Of a stretch of DNA of 15,233 nucleotides, positions 1-6,872 are shown in pieces. A program made the translations under genes and the position numbers. The notes under the pieces are model-generated. The model was not told where the DNA came from. It was given only the letters and a program-made list of their open reading frames with translations, and made no database searches. The stretch comes from Phycisphaerales bacterium UBA7812 (GTDB lineage: Bacteria; Planctomycetota; Phycisphaerae; Phycisphaerales; UBA1924): positions 1 to 15,233 of the forward strand of contig DLBY01000176.1 in NCBI GenBank assembly GCA_002480345.1, given 5' to 3'. The stretch's first letter is position 1. The number at the start of each line of letters is the position of its first letter.

Positions 1-1466
1 GGCGGGGCTTCACCCTCAAGCCCTTCACCAGCGTGATCACCGATCTCGAGACGGGGGATGTCGATGTCCAGCCCGGCGCCGACCTGTTCTACCGCGTGAC
101 GCCCCAGCTCACGCTCGCGCTGACGGTCAACACCGACTTCGCGGAAGCGGAAGTCGACGACCGCGTCGTCAACCTCTCCCGGTTCCCGCTCTTCTTCCCG
201 GAGCGGCGGGACTTCTTCCTCGAGGACTCGGGGGTCTTCGATTTCGGGGGCGTCCGGCGCAGCCCGCGCCCCTTCTTCAGCCGACGAATCGGCATCGTGT
301 CGGGCGAGCAGAAGGGCATCACGACCGGCGCCCGCCTGACGGGCCGCGCCGGCGACTGGCGCATCGGCGCGATGACCGTCCAGATGGACCACGACCGCGA
401 GCTGGGCGACAAGAACCTCTCGGTCCTGCGCCTCCAGCGCGATGTGCTCGAGTCGTCCAATGTCGGCATCATCCTCACCAACGGCGACCCCGCCCGCCGG
501 GGGCAGAACACCCTCCTGGGCGCCGATTTCAATTACCGCAACAACAACGCCTTCGACGGCACCGGACGCATCACCGCGGACCTGTTCGCCCAGGGCACCC
601 GCACCGACACCGTGGGCGTGGACAACGACAACACCGACACCACCGCGATCGGCGGGCGGTTCGGCATCAACCGCGACCCGTGGAGCGTCAACGCGTTCGT
701 CGCGCGGATCGGCGACGCCTACGACCCCGCCCTCGGGTTCGTGAGCCGGCGCGGGCGCCACGAGTACAACCTGGGCGGCGCCTACACCTGGCGCTTCACC
801 GAGGAGCAGTCCGCGGTCCGCAACATCCGCCTGGGCATCAACGGGAACGCGTTCACCTACCTCAACAACACCACCGACACCGTCGATCTCAACCTGCCCG
901 ATCTCTCGGTCAACTTCCACTCCGGGGAGTTCCTGGGCACGCGCCTCTTCGTCTCGCGCGACAACCTCATCGAGCCCTTCTCCATCACCAGCGACATCAC
1001 CATCCCCGAGGGCACCTACGACAACCTCGGCGCCGAGGTGCGGGGCGGCACCGCGGGCAACCGCCCGATCGCGGTCAGCGGGAATGTCCGCCGGTACGGG
1101 TTCTTCTCAGGCGACCGCACCGACTACACCGTCGGGCTCAACCTCCGCCCGGGCTCGCTCTTCAGCGCCAACGCGTCCTATTCGATCAACGAGATCGACC
1201 TGCGCGAGGGCGAGTTCACGGTCCGCGTCTTCTCCATGCGCGCCTCGGTGCAGTTCACCCCCGACCTGTCGTGGGACAACACCGTGCAGTGGGACAACCG
1301 CAGCGACGAGCTGGGCCTCAACAGCCGGGTCCGCTGGGAGTTCAAGCCGGGGCAGGAGTTCTTCGTCGTCTACAACGAAGGGTTCAGCGTCGAGGACGAC
1401 TTCGGCGGGTTCGATTCCATCCGCCAGAACCTGACCGTCAAGCTCGGATTGGCGTTCCAGTTCTGA
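1..1466 (+). CDS. DUF5916-type outer-membrane beta-barrel protein, 3' part only
   Basis: The reading frame is open from base 3 at the left edge, so the N-terminus lies outside the window; 487 residues are visible. An internal GTG at 33 is not a credible start because the frame continues upstream. Diagnostic of DUF5916 is the segment from about base 183, FPLFFPERRDFFLEDSG followed by VFDFGG, then RPFFSRRIG. In this family the block lies at the beginning of the C-terminal barrel, after an N-terminal carbohydrate-binding-like domain that would be upstream here. The rest is alternating polar/aromatic strands rich in N, D, G and R, and the protein ends LGLAFQF; a terminal Phe is the usual outer-membrane insertion signal. 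Family members are exported proteins of unknown substrate, often annotated as hydrolase-associated. The next gene is convergent. Family assignment is fairly sure; function is not known. Confidence 0.85.
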   Translation, partial: RGFTLKPFTSVITDLETGDVDVQPGADLFYRVTPQLTLALTVNTDFAEAEVDDRVVNLSRFPLFFPERRDFFLEDSGVFDFGGVRRSPRPFFSRRIGIVSGEQKGITTGARLTGRAGDWRIGAMTVQMDHDRELGDKNLSVLRLQRDVLESSNVGIILTNGDPARRGQNTLLGADFNYRNNNAFDGTGRITADLFAQGTRTDTVGVDNDNTDTTAIGGRFGINRDPWSVNAFVARIGDAYDPALGFVSRRGRHEYNLGGAYTWRFTEEQSAVRNIRLGINGNAFTYLNNTTDTVDLNLPDLSVNFHSGEFLGTRLFVSRDNLIEPFSITSDITIPEGTYDNLGAEVRGGTAGNRPIAVSGNVRRYGFFSGDRTDYTVGLNLRPGSLFSANASYSINEIDLREGEFTVRVFSMRASVQFTPDLSWDNTVQWDNRSDELGLNSRVRWEFKPGQEFFVVYNEGFSVEDDFGGFDSIRQNLTVKLGLAFQF

Positions 1467-1494
1467 CGGGATCCGGGACACCGCTCGCCTGTGC

Positions 1495-1518
1495 CACTGA
1501 CCCGTCTCCGGGTCAGTG
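1495..1518. terminator. Hairpin between convergent genes, possible bidirectional terminator
   Basis: CACTGACCC (1495-1503) and GGGTCAGTG (1510-1518) form a perfect 9-bp stem around a 6-base loop, 28 bases after the stop of the DUF5916 gene and 29 bases beyond the stop of the convergent hydrolase gene. Neither side has a T-tract, so it is not a textbook intrinsic terminator. Further GGGTC/GACCC copies up to 1549 allow alternative stems. Confidence 0.5.
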
Positions 1519-1547
1519 CGGGTCCCGACGACAACGACCCGGTCGGG

Positions 1548-3077
1548 TCAGCGCGGGGATGAGGGCTGTGTGACCTGATCGAGCCAGCGGATCATCCGCG
1601 GCGTCTGCTGGGGCAGGAAGTAGAACAGCCCGCCGTGCCCGCCGAAGTAGCGGACGCGATCAGGAAAGCCGAGGCGCTCGTCCAGCAGCTCGCCGTTGGG
1701 CACCGGTTCGTCGTTCGACGCGATCATGAGGAGCGTCGGGATGTCGGCGAGCGCCGGGGCGAGCGCGTAGGGATCGAGCTTCGTGTGCCCCAGGTACGCG
1801 TCTCGCGCAGCGGAGATCTGCTCGGGCGTCGGCGCGAACCGGCCGTCTCCCGTGACGTCGATCCCCCCGTTGCTGACCGTGCTCTCCTGGCTGATCGTGA
1901 ACAGATCCGCGCCGCTGCCGATCAGGATCAGGGCGTCTACTGGGACCCCGGTGCTCTCCAGGCGGGCCGCGACGGCTGGGGCGGCGAACGAGCCCGCGCT
2001 GTACCCGAGCACCGCGATTGATCCCAGCGATCCACGCCCGTGCGTGTCGAACAGATACTCGATGCCGGCCTGCGCCGCGTAGGCGTTCTCCGCGATCGAG
2101 TCGTCGACGGCGCGGGCGATCGTGCGCCCGACCTCGGCGGGATCGCTCTCCGGGGAGAGCTCGAAGCCGGTGAGCGGCAGGGGGATTTCTTTCTTCACGT
2201 CATCGAGCGCCGCGGCGTAGTCATCGAGGCCGGTCTTCTCGGGGTCCACACGCTCCGCCCAATCGGTGATCGGGACGTCCGACCCGTCCTCGTTCTTCAT
2301 GCCCGATCGTCGCTGGAACAGGTCCATCGCCCGAGCGCGGCGCTCGTCCTCGGCCCGTTCGAACTCGTCATCGTTCGGGCGCCGCGTCCAGGAGGTCGGG
2401 TTGATCTGGAGCACGTCCCAGCCGGCCCGCTCGAACAGTTCGATGCTGCTCTCCTGCCACGTCGTCGAGAACAGGCCGCCGAGGACGAGCAGCACGCCGC
2501 GTCCGCGGATCTCCGTCGGGATGCGGAGGTCGAGCCCCCTCCCGAGCATGACGCTGCTTGAGGCGTAGGTGGCCTGCAGGCCTGGCAGGTGGAAGTTCCG
2601 CTTCCCTCTCGGCGCGCCCAGGTTCCCCGGCACATCCTTCATCGCACGCTCGAGCCGGTACCCGCTCGCGTCCCGGCTGGTCAGGAACGACGCGTTCTCG
2701 AGAAACCCGCCGCCGAACAGCCGGTTGACGCTGAATCGGTCCGAATCGTCGCCGGGGTACGACCAGACGCGGAGCAGGCCGTGCCCGGTCAGGCGGTTGG
2801 CGATGATCGTTCGATCGATGGACTCCAGGGCCTCGCGGCTTTTGGGCTCGAGCTGGTCCCCGGGCACGAGGCCGTTGAGTTCCCACCCGCGGATCACCTC
2901 CGGGGTTCGCTCGTGAAACCCCCGCACGCCGTCGAGATCCCGCGATGGCCAGGCATCGGGCCCGGGCAACGGCGCGGTCGCCCGCCGGGCCGGGTCCGCG
3001 GGGCGGGACACGTGGCACCCGGGCAGCAGCGACAGAACCGGGACGAGGGCGAGAAGGCGGAACAGCGTGCCGTTCAT
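1548..3077 (-). CDS. Lipoprotein alpha/beta-hydrolase
   Basis: The predicted 509-residue protein starts with a short charged N-terminus, a hydrophobic stretch and a lipobox (LLPGC, Cys21), so it should be exported and lipid-anchored. The alpha/beta-hydrolase core spans roughly residues 190-505: a strand reading GVLLVLGGLFS, the nucleophile elbow GYSAG (Ser360), a likely acid Asp456 in MIASNDEPVP, and a likely base His481 in GGHGG. Residues 30-185 match no domain I recognise. Start choice: the ATG at 3077 has GGAG at 3085-3088 with 7-base spacing and puts the signal peptide at the N-terminus. An upstream in-frame ATG at 3098 has no ribosome-binding site. The gene begins 24 bp after the dihydrouridine synthase stop, so the two are probably co-transcribed, though their functions look unrelated. 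Substrate unknown; esterase, lipase or peptidase are all possible. Confidence 0.8.
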   Translation of the reverse strand: MNGTLFRLLALVPVLSLLPGCHVSRPADPARRATAPLPGPDAWPSRDLDGVRGFHERTPEVIRGWELNGLVPGDQLEPKSREALESIDRTIIANRLTGHGLLRVWSYPGDDSDRFSVNRLFGGGFLENASFLTSRDASGYRLERAMKDVPGNLGAPRGKRNFHLPGLQATYASSSVMLGRGLDLRIPTEIRGRGVLLVLGGLFSTTWQESSIELFERAGWDVLQINPTSWTRRPNDDEFERAEDERRARAMDLFQRRSGMKNEDGSDVPITDWAERVDPEKTGLDDYAAALDDVKKEIPLPLTGFELSPESDPAEVGRTIARAVDDSIAENAYAAQAGIEYLFDTHGRGSLGSIAVLGYSAGSFAAPAVAARLESTGVPVDALILIGSGADLFTISQESTVSNGGIDVTGDGRFAPTPEQISAARDAYLGHTKLDPYALAPALADIPTLLMIASNDEPVPNGELLDERLGFPDRVRYFGGHGGLFYFLPQQTPRMIRWLDQVTQPSSPR

Positions 3078-3084
3078 GCGTGGT

Positions 3085-3088
3085 CTCC
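3085..3088 (-). promoter_or_regulatory. Ribosome-binding site of the lipoprotein hydrolase
   Basis: GGAG on the minus strand, 7 bases before the ATG at 3077. It decides between two in-frame ATGs: the one at 3098 lacks such a motif. Confidence 0.6.
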
Positions 3089-3101
3089 GGTTTGACATTC
3101 G

Positions 3102-4496
3102 CTACCGCTCGGTCGGGGGATAGAACTCGTCGAGCACGCCGCGCCAGTCCTCGAGCGTCTCCACCGCGACAAACCGCTGCTTGACCTCGTTATTCCGCGG
3201 GTGGTGGGCCGCGAACCGGATCCCGAACTTCCGCATGGTCTTTCCGGTGAAGTTCTCCGCCCGTTTCAGCCGCGCCTCGCCCACGCCCCGGACCATCCGC
3301 TCGTTCACCGCGAGCGCGAGCTCGAAGTGCTGCTCGAGCACCGACCGCTGCTCCGCGACGGTGGGCGGGGCGGGCTCGCGCCCCGCGAGAAGATCCCGGC
3401 ACTGCCTGAAGATCCACGGGTTGCCGATGCACCCCCGCGCGACGGAGACGCCCTGCACCCCGGTGTACGCGATCATCCGGAAGACATCGCCCGCTTCCCA
3501 GATGTCGCCCGACCCGAAGATCACGCGCTCGCGGTGCGTGCCGGGGTGCGTGCGCGTCGCGATCTCGCGCAGCAGGTCCCAACGGCTCGGCCCGACATAC
3601 TTCTGCCGCACCGTGCGCCCGTGCACGCAGACCCAGGCGCACCCGATGTCGTACGCCGCGTCGAAGAGGCGGTAGAAATTCTCGCGCATCTCGTCCGTGT
3701 CGTCGAACGAGCGCCGCAGCTTGACGGTGACGGGGATCGCCGCCGGGACCGCCTCGCGCACGGCTTCGAGGATCCGGATCGCGCCCGTTGGCTCGCTGAG
3801 CCAGTGCCCGCCCCGAGCCTTCTTGCTGATCTTCTTGACGGGGCACGCGAGGTTGATATCGATCGTCGAGAAGGTGCGTTGGGAAGATGAGACCGAGAGA
3901 TCGAGAGACGAAGAGACCGAGAGCTCCGGATCGTCCGCAACACCTTCGCTCCGAGACACTTCGTCTCTCCGTTTCTCCGTCTCTCCGTCTCTCCCCCGTT
4001 CCACCAGCCTCCGGTATTCCTTCGGGCGCCTCGCCCCCTGCTCGATCATCTTGATCGCCGCCGCCGCCATCTCCGCCGGTTCGGATCCCATGATCTGCCC
4101 CGCGAGGGGGAGGTCCTCGTCCCCGCCCGGGACATTGTCCGCCAGGTCGCCCAGGTCCGCCTTCACGAACCCGCGCCCGCCCCCCAGCAGGGTCTGGTCC
4201 AGCAGCGCCTCGGTGACGCAGTAGGGGCACCCGTGCCTCCGCGCGACGATCCGCATCGCCGCGTCGGAGTAGCCCGCGAGGCCCGCCTGGAAGAAGGGCG
4301 CGTCGAAATCGGGGCAGACGGCGCGCACACGGGGGTCCATCCCTCCCGCGCCGTGCGTCGTCGAGAGGTCCTCCGCGACGCGACGAGGATCGATGGCCCG
4401 CCCGTCGGGGGTGCCCCCCGCCGGGTCGGTGCTCGCCGGGATCGCGGGTGCGATCCCCGGGCTCGGCGCCGTCGCGTTGGAGTTCTGACAACCCAT
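3102..4496 (-). CDS. tRNA-dihydrouridine synthase (DusB-like) with an in-frame insertion
   Basis: This is an FMN-dependent enzyme that reduces uridine to dihydrouridine in the D-loop of tRNA, in the cytoplasm. Landmarks in the 464-residue version: GSEPAEM (137-143), IDINLACPVKK (212-222) with the catalytic Cys218, VTVKLR (256-261), VHGRTVRQKYVGPSRW (291-306) with tRNA/FMN-contacting residues, and a phosphate-binding stretch VARGCIGNPWIF (352-363). Most members have GCP at the active site; here it is ACP. Between Gly154 and Ser210, where relatives have only a few residues, there are about 50 extra residues with low-complexity parts such as ELSVSSSLDLSVSSSQ; they are encoded by the GA/CT-rich hairpin listed separately. 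The start is uncertain. The ATG at 4496 has GGAGGA 14 bases upstream, and the following codons keep the G/C third-base bias. The ATG at 4340 begins nearer the conserved barrel but has GGGAGGG directly abutting it. The gene leads a pair with the downstream hydrolase. Confidence 0.88.
   Translation of the reverse strand: MGCQNSNATAPSPGIAPAIPASTDPAGGTPDGRAIDPRRVAEDLSTTHGAGGMDPRVRAVCPDFDAPFFQAGLAGYSDAAMRIVARRHGCPYCVTEALLDQTLLGGGRGFVKADLGDLADNVPGGDEDLPLAGQIMGSEPAEMAAAAIKMIEQGARRPKEYRRLVERGRDGETEKRRDEVSRSEGVADDPELSVSSSLDLSVSSSQRTFSTIDINLACPVKKISKKARGGHWLSEPTGAIRILEAVREAVPAAIPVTVKLRRSFDDTDEMRENFYRLFDAAYDIGCAWVCVHGRTVRQKYVGPSRWDLLREIATRTHPGTHRERVIFGSGDIWEAGDVFRMIAYTGVQGVSVARGCIGNPWIFRQCRDLLAGREPAPPTVAEQRSVLEQHFELALAVNERMVRGVGEARLKRAENFTGKTMRKFGIRFAAHHPRNNEVKQRFVAVETLEDWRGVLDEFYPPTER
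3884..3998. repeat. GA/CT-rich imperfect inverted repeat inside the dihydrouridine synthase gene
   Basis: On the plus strand, purine-rich sequence at about 3888-3924 is built from GAGAC/GAGAGA/GAAGAGACC units. Pyrimidine-rich sequence at about 3959-3997 is built from CGTCTCTC and CGTTTCTC units. The second is close to the reverse complement of the first over about 35 bases (roughly 80% by eye), with about 35 bases between. The whole element is translated without a stop or frameshift as part of the synthase. The composition differs sharply from the flanking coding DNA, suggesting insertion of a short dispersed hairpin element or expansion of a simple repeat. Confidence 0.7.
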
Positions 4497-4520
4497 GACC
4501 CGGGACGATATCCTCCGACC

Positions 4521-4979
4521 ATGACACGCTCGACCCGTGCCCGCATCCTCGTCACTCTCCCACGCCTTGCGCTGCCCGCCTGCGCCGCCGCGATGCTCGC
4601 GGGCTGCTCCTCCGCCGGAGGGCTCCTCGAGCCCACGAGCGCCGAGCCCGGCCCACCCCCCAGCACGCTCGCGCAGGGGGAAGTCCTCAACATCCAGGTC
4701 TTCCGCAATGTGACCGATCTCGAGCTCACCAACACCACCGCCCGCTCCTTCGGGCCCGGGCGCCTCTGGATCAACGAGCGATACAGCCGCGAGATCGACG
4801 GCCTCGCGATCGGCGAGAGCCTCGACCTCCCCCTCCGCGAGTTCGTCGACGAGTTCGGCGATCCCTTCCGCGCCGGGGGCTTCTTCGCGACCCGCGACCC
4901 CGATCGGCTCGTCCTCGCGCAGCTCGAGTCCGAGGGCGTCCTCTACGGGCTCCTCCTGGGCGGCGACCGAATCAAGTAA
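4521..4979 (+). CDS. Small lipoprotein of unknown function
   Basis: The predicted protein has 152 residues. A basic N-terminus (MTRSTRARIL) and hydrophobic segment lead to a lipobox MLAGC with Cys29, followed by a Ser/Gly/Pro-rich linker to about residue 52. The mature part (about 53-152) reads as a small mixed beta domain with LNIQVFRNVTDLELTNTTA, GPGRLWINERYSREIDGLAI and a C-terminal LVLAQLESEGVLYGLLLGG; I do not recognise a family. The ATG at 4521 is chosen because it sits just before the signal peptide; the frame is open further upstream to 4233, but that part is antisense to the dihydrouridine synthase. No Shine-Dalgarno motif precedes it, so initiation may be leaderless or weak. It lies 26 bp before the deacetylase gene and is probably in one operon with it. 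Only 24 bp separate it from the 4496 start of the divergent synthase. Confidence 0.75.
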   Translation: MTRSTRARILVTLPRLALPACAAAMLAGCSSAGGLLEPTSAEPGPPPSTLAQGEVLNIQVFRNVTDLELTNTTARSFGPGRLWINERYSREIDGLAIGESLDLPLREFVDEFGDPFRAGGFFATRDPDRLVLAQLESEGVLYGLLLGGDRIK

Positions 4980-5005
4980 CCAACTCACCCCGACGGAGCC
5001 CCCCG

Positions 5006-5773
5006 ATGGCGAACATCCTCGTGGTCGGCCCCCATCCCGATGACCAGGAACTGGGCATGGGCGGCGCGATCATCCGACTCGCCCGCCAGGGGCACAACAT
5101 CCTCCTGCTCGACATCACCAACGGCGAACCCACCCCCCTCGGCGACCCCGAGACCCGCGCCCAGGAGGCGAAGGCCGCGCTCGCGATCCTCTCTCCCGAC
5201 GAGGGCCCGCCCGTCCGCCGCCTCTGCCTGGGCCTGCCCAACCGGTTCGTCACCCACTCGATCGAAGCGCGGCACAAGGTCGCGGGCGTGATCCGCGCCC
5301 ACCAGGCGGACATCGTCTTCACCCCCTATTTCCGCGACGCCCACCCCGACCACCTCGCGGTGACGCGCATCGTCGAGGACGCCCGCTTCGACGCGAAGCT
5401 CAGCAAGATCGACATGCCCGAGCCGCCCCCCGCGGTCGACGCGCAGGGCAACGAGACGCCCATGCCGGTCCGCGATCCGCTCTACCCCCGCTGGCTCTTC
5501 TACTACTACGCGACGCACCTGCGATGGGTCGCCGACCCAAACTTCCTGCTCGACATCACCGGGTGCGTCGAACGCAAGGTTGCCTCGATCCGCGCGTATC
5601 ACACCCAGTTTGTGCTCCCCGAGAAGAACCGCAAGGTCGTCGACTGGGTCGAGGCGAGCGCCGTCTACTTCGGAAGCAGGATCGGCACCGACGCCGCGGA
5701 GCCCTTCTTCACCAACGAACCGATCGGCCTCGCGTCACTCGACAGCGTCGTCGGCGTGCCCCCCGCAGGCTGA
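5006..5773 (+). CDS. bshB1: PIG-L/LmbE-family deacetylase, BshB1-like
   Basis: This 255-residue zinc-dependent N-acetylglucosaminide deacetylase has the full family length. Zinc/catalytic motifs are PHPDD (9-13: His10, Asp12, Asp13) and AHPDH (112-116: His113, His116). Features closer to BshB1 than to other PIG-L proteins include LDITNGEPTPLGDPETRAQE (35-54), GLPNRFV (76-82), a YYY segment (167-169), FLLDITGCVERKVASIRAYH (180-199) and YFGSRIG (221-227). BshB1 removes acetyl from GlcNAc-malate in bacillithiol synthesis; whether this organism makes bacillithiol cannot be told from here, since bshA and bshC are not in the window. The start has GGAG at 4995-4998 with 7-base spacing. The protein has no signal peptide, so it is cytoplasmic. 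It follows the small lipoprotein gene by 26 bp. The stop lies 5 bp from the stop of the convergent PilZ-like gene. Confidence 0.85.
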   Translation: MANILVVGPHPDDQELGMGGAIIRLARQGHNILLLDITNGEPTPLGDPETRAQEAKAALAILSPDEGPPVRRLCLGLPNRFVTHSIEARHKVAGVIRAHQADIVFTPYFRDAHPDHLAVTRIVEDARFDAKLSKIDMPEPPPAVDAQGNETPMPVRDPLYPRWLFYYYATHLRWVADPNFLLDITGCVERKVASIRAYHTQFVLPEKNRKVVDWVEASAVYFGSRIGTDAAEPFFTNEPIGLASLDSVVGVPPAG

Positions 5774-5778
5774 TCGTG

Positions 5779-6684
5779 CTACGCCGCCCGCGTGTGGTTG
5801 CGCAGGTGCTCCCGCTGCACCATCGCGAGGTACTTGCGGAGCACCGTCCGCTTGCGACGCGCGATCGCGCCCGTGCCCTCGTCCATTAGCACGATCCCGA
5901 GACGGCACCCGTCCTCGCCCACCGCGCGCTTCGTGCGCACCTCCGCGAGAAAATCCAGCGTGGAGAGCGCGATGCCGTCCCCGGCTTCTTCGACCGCCGA
6001 TTTCGGCATCGACAACTGCACCAGCAAAGGCTCGAAAACCGAGAACCGCCCCGCCGTGACGGATTCCAGCCGGATGCCCAGCCCGCTATCGGTCGCGTCC
6101 ACGAGCCAGCCCCGATGGTCGGGCTCGTCGTCGAACCGATTGATCACCGATGCGATATCGATCCCGTGCACATTGAACGCCTGCGCCGGCATCCCGGGCA
6201 GGTCGGAGTCTTCCGTGTCGCCCTCCGGGATCGGCAACCGCCACACCGCGAGCGAGGGCCGATCCTCGCGGGCGCTGACCGACACCCGGTAGACATTCCG
6301 CCGATCGCCCGTCCGCAGCGCACCGGGCACGCTCAGTGTCATCCCCATGATCAGCTTCTTCGCGTTCAACTGCTTGGGCTCGCTCACCCGCAGCAGCTTC
6401 GTCCTGAACTGGTAGAGCGTCTCCCCCATCGAGAAGTACGCCTCCAGATCATCGCCCGACGAGAACCGGACATCCCGCCCAGGCACCTGCACCCGGTCGA
6501 TGTCGATCCCATCCTCGCTCAGGTTCAGCAGCCGACCCCGCGCCATCGGCACCCGACCCGCCTCGCGGGGACGCACCACGCACACCGGGATGTTCCGCCC
6601 GCACGCCTCGTCGAGCACCGACCGCGCCGAGCGCCCCTTGCCCGCGCGACCCGAGCCACCGGATTTCTTGCCGAACAACCCCAT
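5779..6684 (-). CDS. PilZ/YcgR-like protein, putative c-di-GMP receptor
   Basis: The predicted protein has 301 residues with no signal peptide or membrane segment. An N-terminal linker rich in Gly, Ser and Lys is followed by a beta-rich region (about 30-125) resembling the YcgR N-terminal domain. A likely PilZ domain (about 125-285) follows: an RxxxR motif at Arg129-Arg133 within DRRNVYRV, and DATDSG at 196-201 in the position of the usual [DN]xSxxG, with Thr in place of Ser. A basic C-terminus (IARRKRTVLRKYLAMVQRE) closes the protein. PilZ proteins bind cyclic di-GMP and control motility, pili or exopolysaccharide. About 40 residues (145-183) between the two motifs form an insertion relative to compact PilZ domains. 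Start: ATG 6684 has GGAGG with 5-base spacing; the GTG at 6702 does not. The assignment rests on two short motifs and overall layout, so it is moderate. Confidence 0.65.
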   Translation of the reverse strand: MGLFGKKSGGSGRAGKGRSARSVLDEACGRNIPVCVVRPREAGRVPMARGRLLNLSEDGIDIDRVQVPGRDVRFSSGDDLEAYFSMGETLYQFRTKLLRVSEPKQLNAKKLIMGMTLSVPGALRTGDRRNVYRVSVSAREDRPSLAVWRLPIPEGDTEDSDLPGMPAQAFNVHGIDIASVINRFDDEPDHRGWLVDATDSGLGIRLESVTAGRFSVFEPLLVQLSMPKSAVEEAGDGIALSTLDFLAEVRTKRAVGEDGCRLGIVLMDEGTGAIARRKRTVLRKYLAMVQREHLRNHTRAA

Positions 6685-6689
6685 CGCGG

Positions 6690-6694
6690 CCTCC
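6690..6694 (-). promoter_or_regulatory. Ribosome-binding site of the PilZ-like gene
   Basis: GGAGG on the minus strand, 5 bases before the ATG at 6684. It favours this start over the in-frame GTG at 6702. Confidence 0.65.
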
Positions 6695-6838
6695 GCGCGC
6701 ACGGATCAACCATGCGCGGACCCTCTCCGCATCGGCCCGCAATCCTCCCTCGGTGAGCATCCCCACGCCGACCGGGTTCGCAGGGTCCGGGACGGAAACG
6801 CTCTGTGCAGGCGATTCCCCGCATCACGGGACTCTGCA

Positions 6839-6857
6839 GGGCGATCGCTGATCGCCC
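6839..6857 (-). terminator. Hairpin downstream of the S9 peptidase gene
   Basis: GGGCGATC (6839-6846) and GATCGCCC (6850-6857) make a perfect 8-bp stem with a 3-base loop, 15 bases beyond the peptidase stop codon. There is no T-tract on the minus strand, so termination there is only plausible. The rest of 6703-6872 shows nothing I can name. Confidence 0.45.
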
Positions 6858-6872
6858 ATCCCGGCACCCCGC

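Noticed and set aside
4233..4520. Upstream extension of the small lipoprotein frame
   Set aside because: It would bury the lipoprotein signal peptide and overlaps the antisense synthase coding region.
4497..4988. N-terminal extension of the dihydrouridine synthase frame up to 4988
   Set aside because: It is antisense to the small lipoprotein gene, Glu/Ala/Gly-rich, and has no resemblance to Dus N-termini.
6703..6872. Considered a tRNA or small RNA in the gap between the PilZ-like and S9 genes
   Set aside because: A GGTTCG-like string is present, but no cloverleaf, acceptor stem or promoter can be drawn; only the short hairpin near 6848 is credible.
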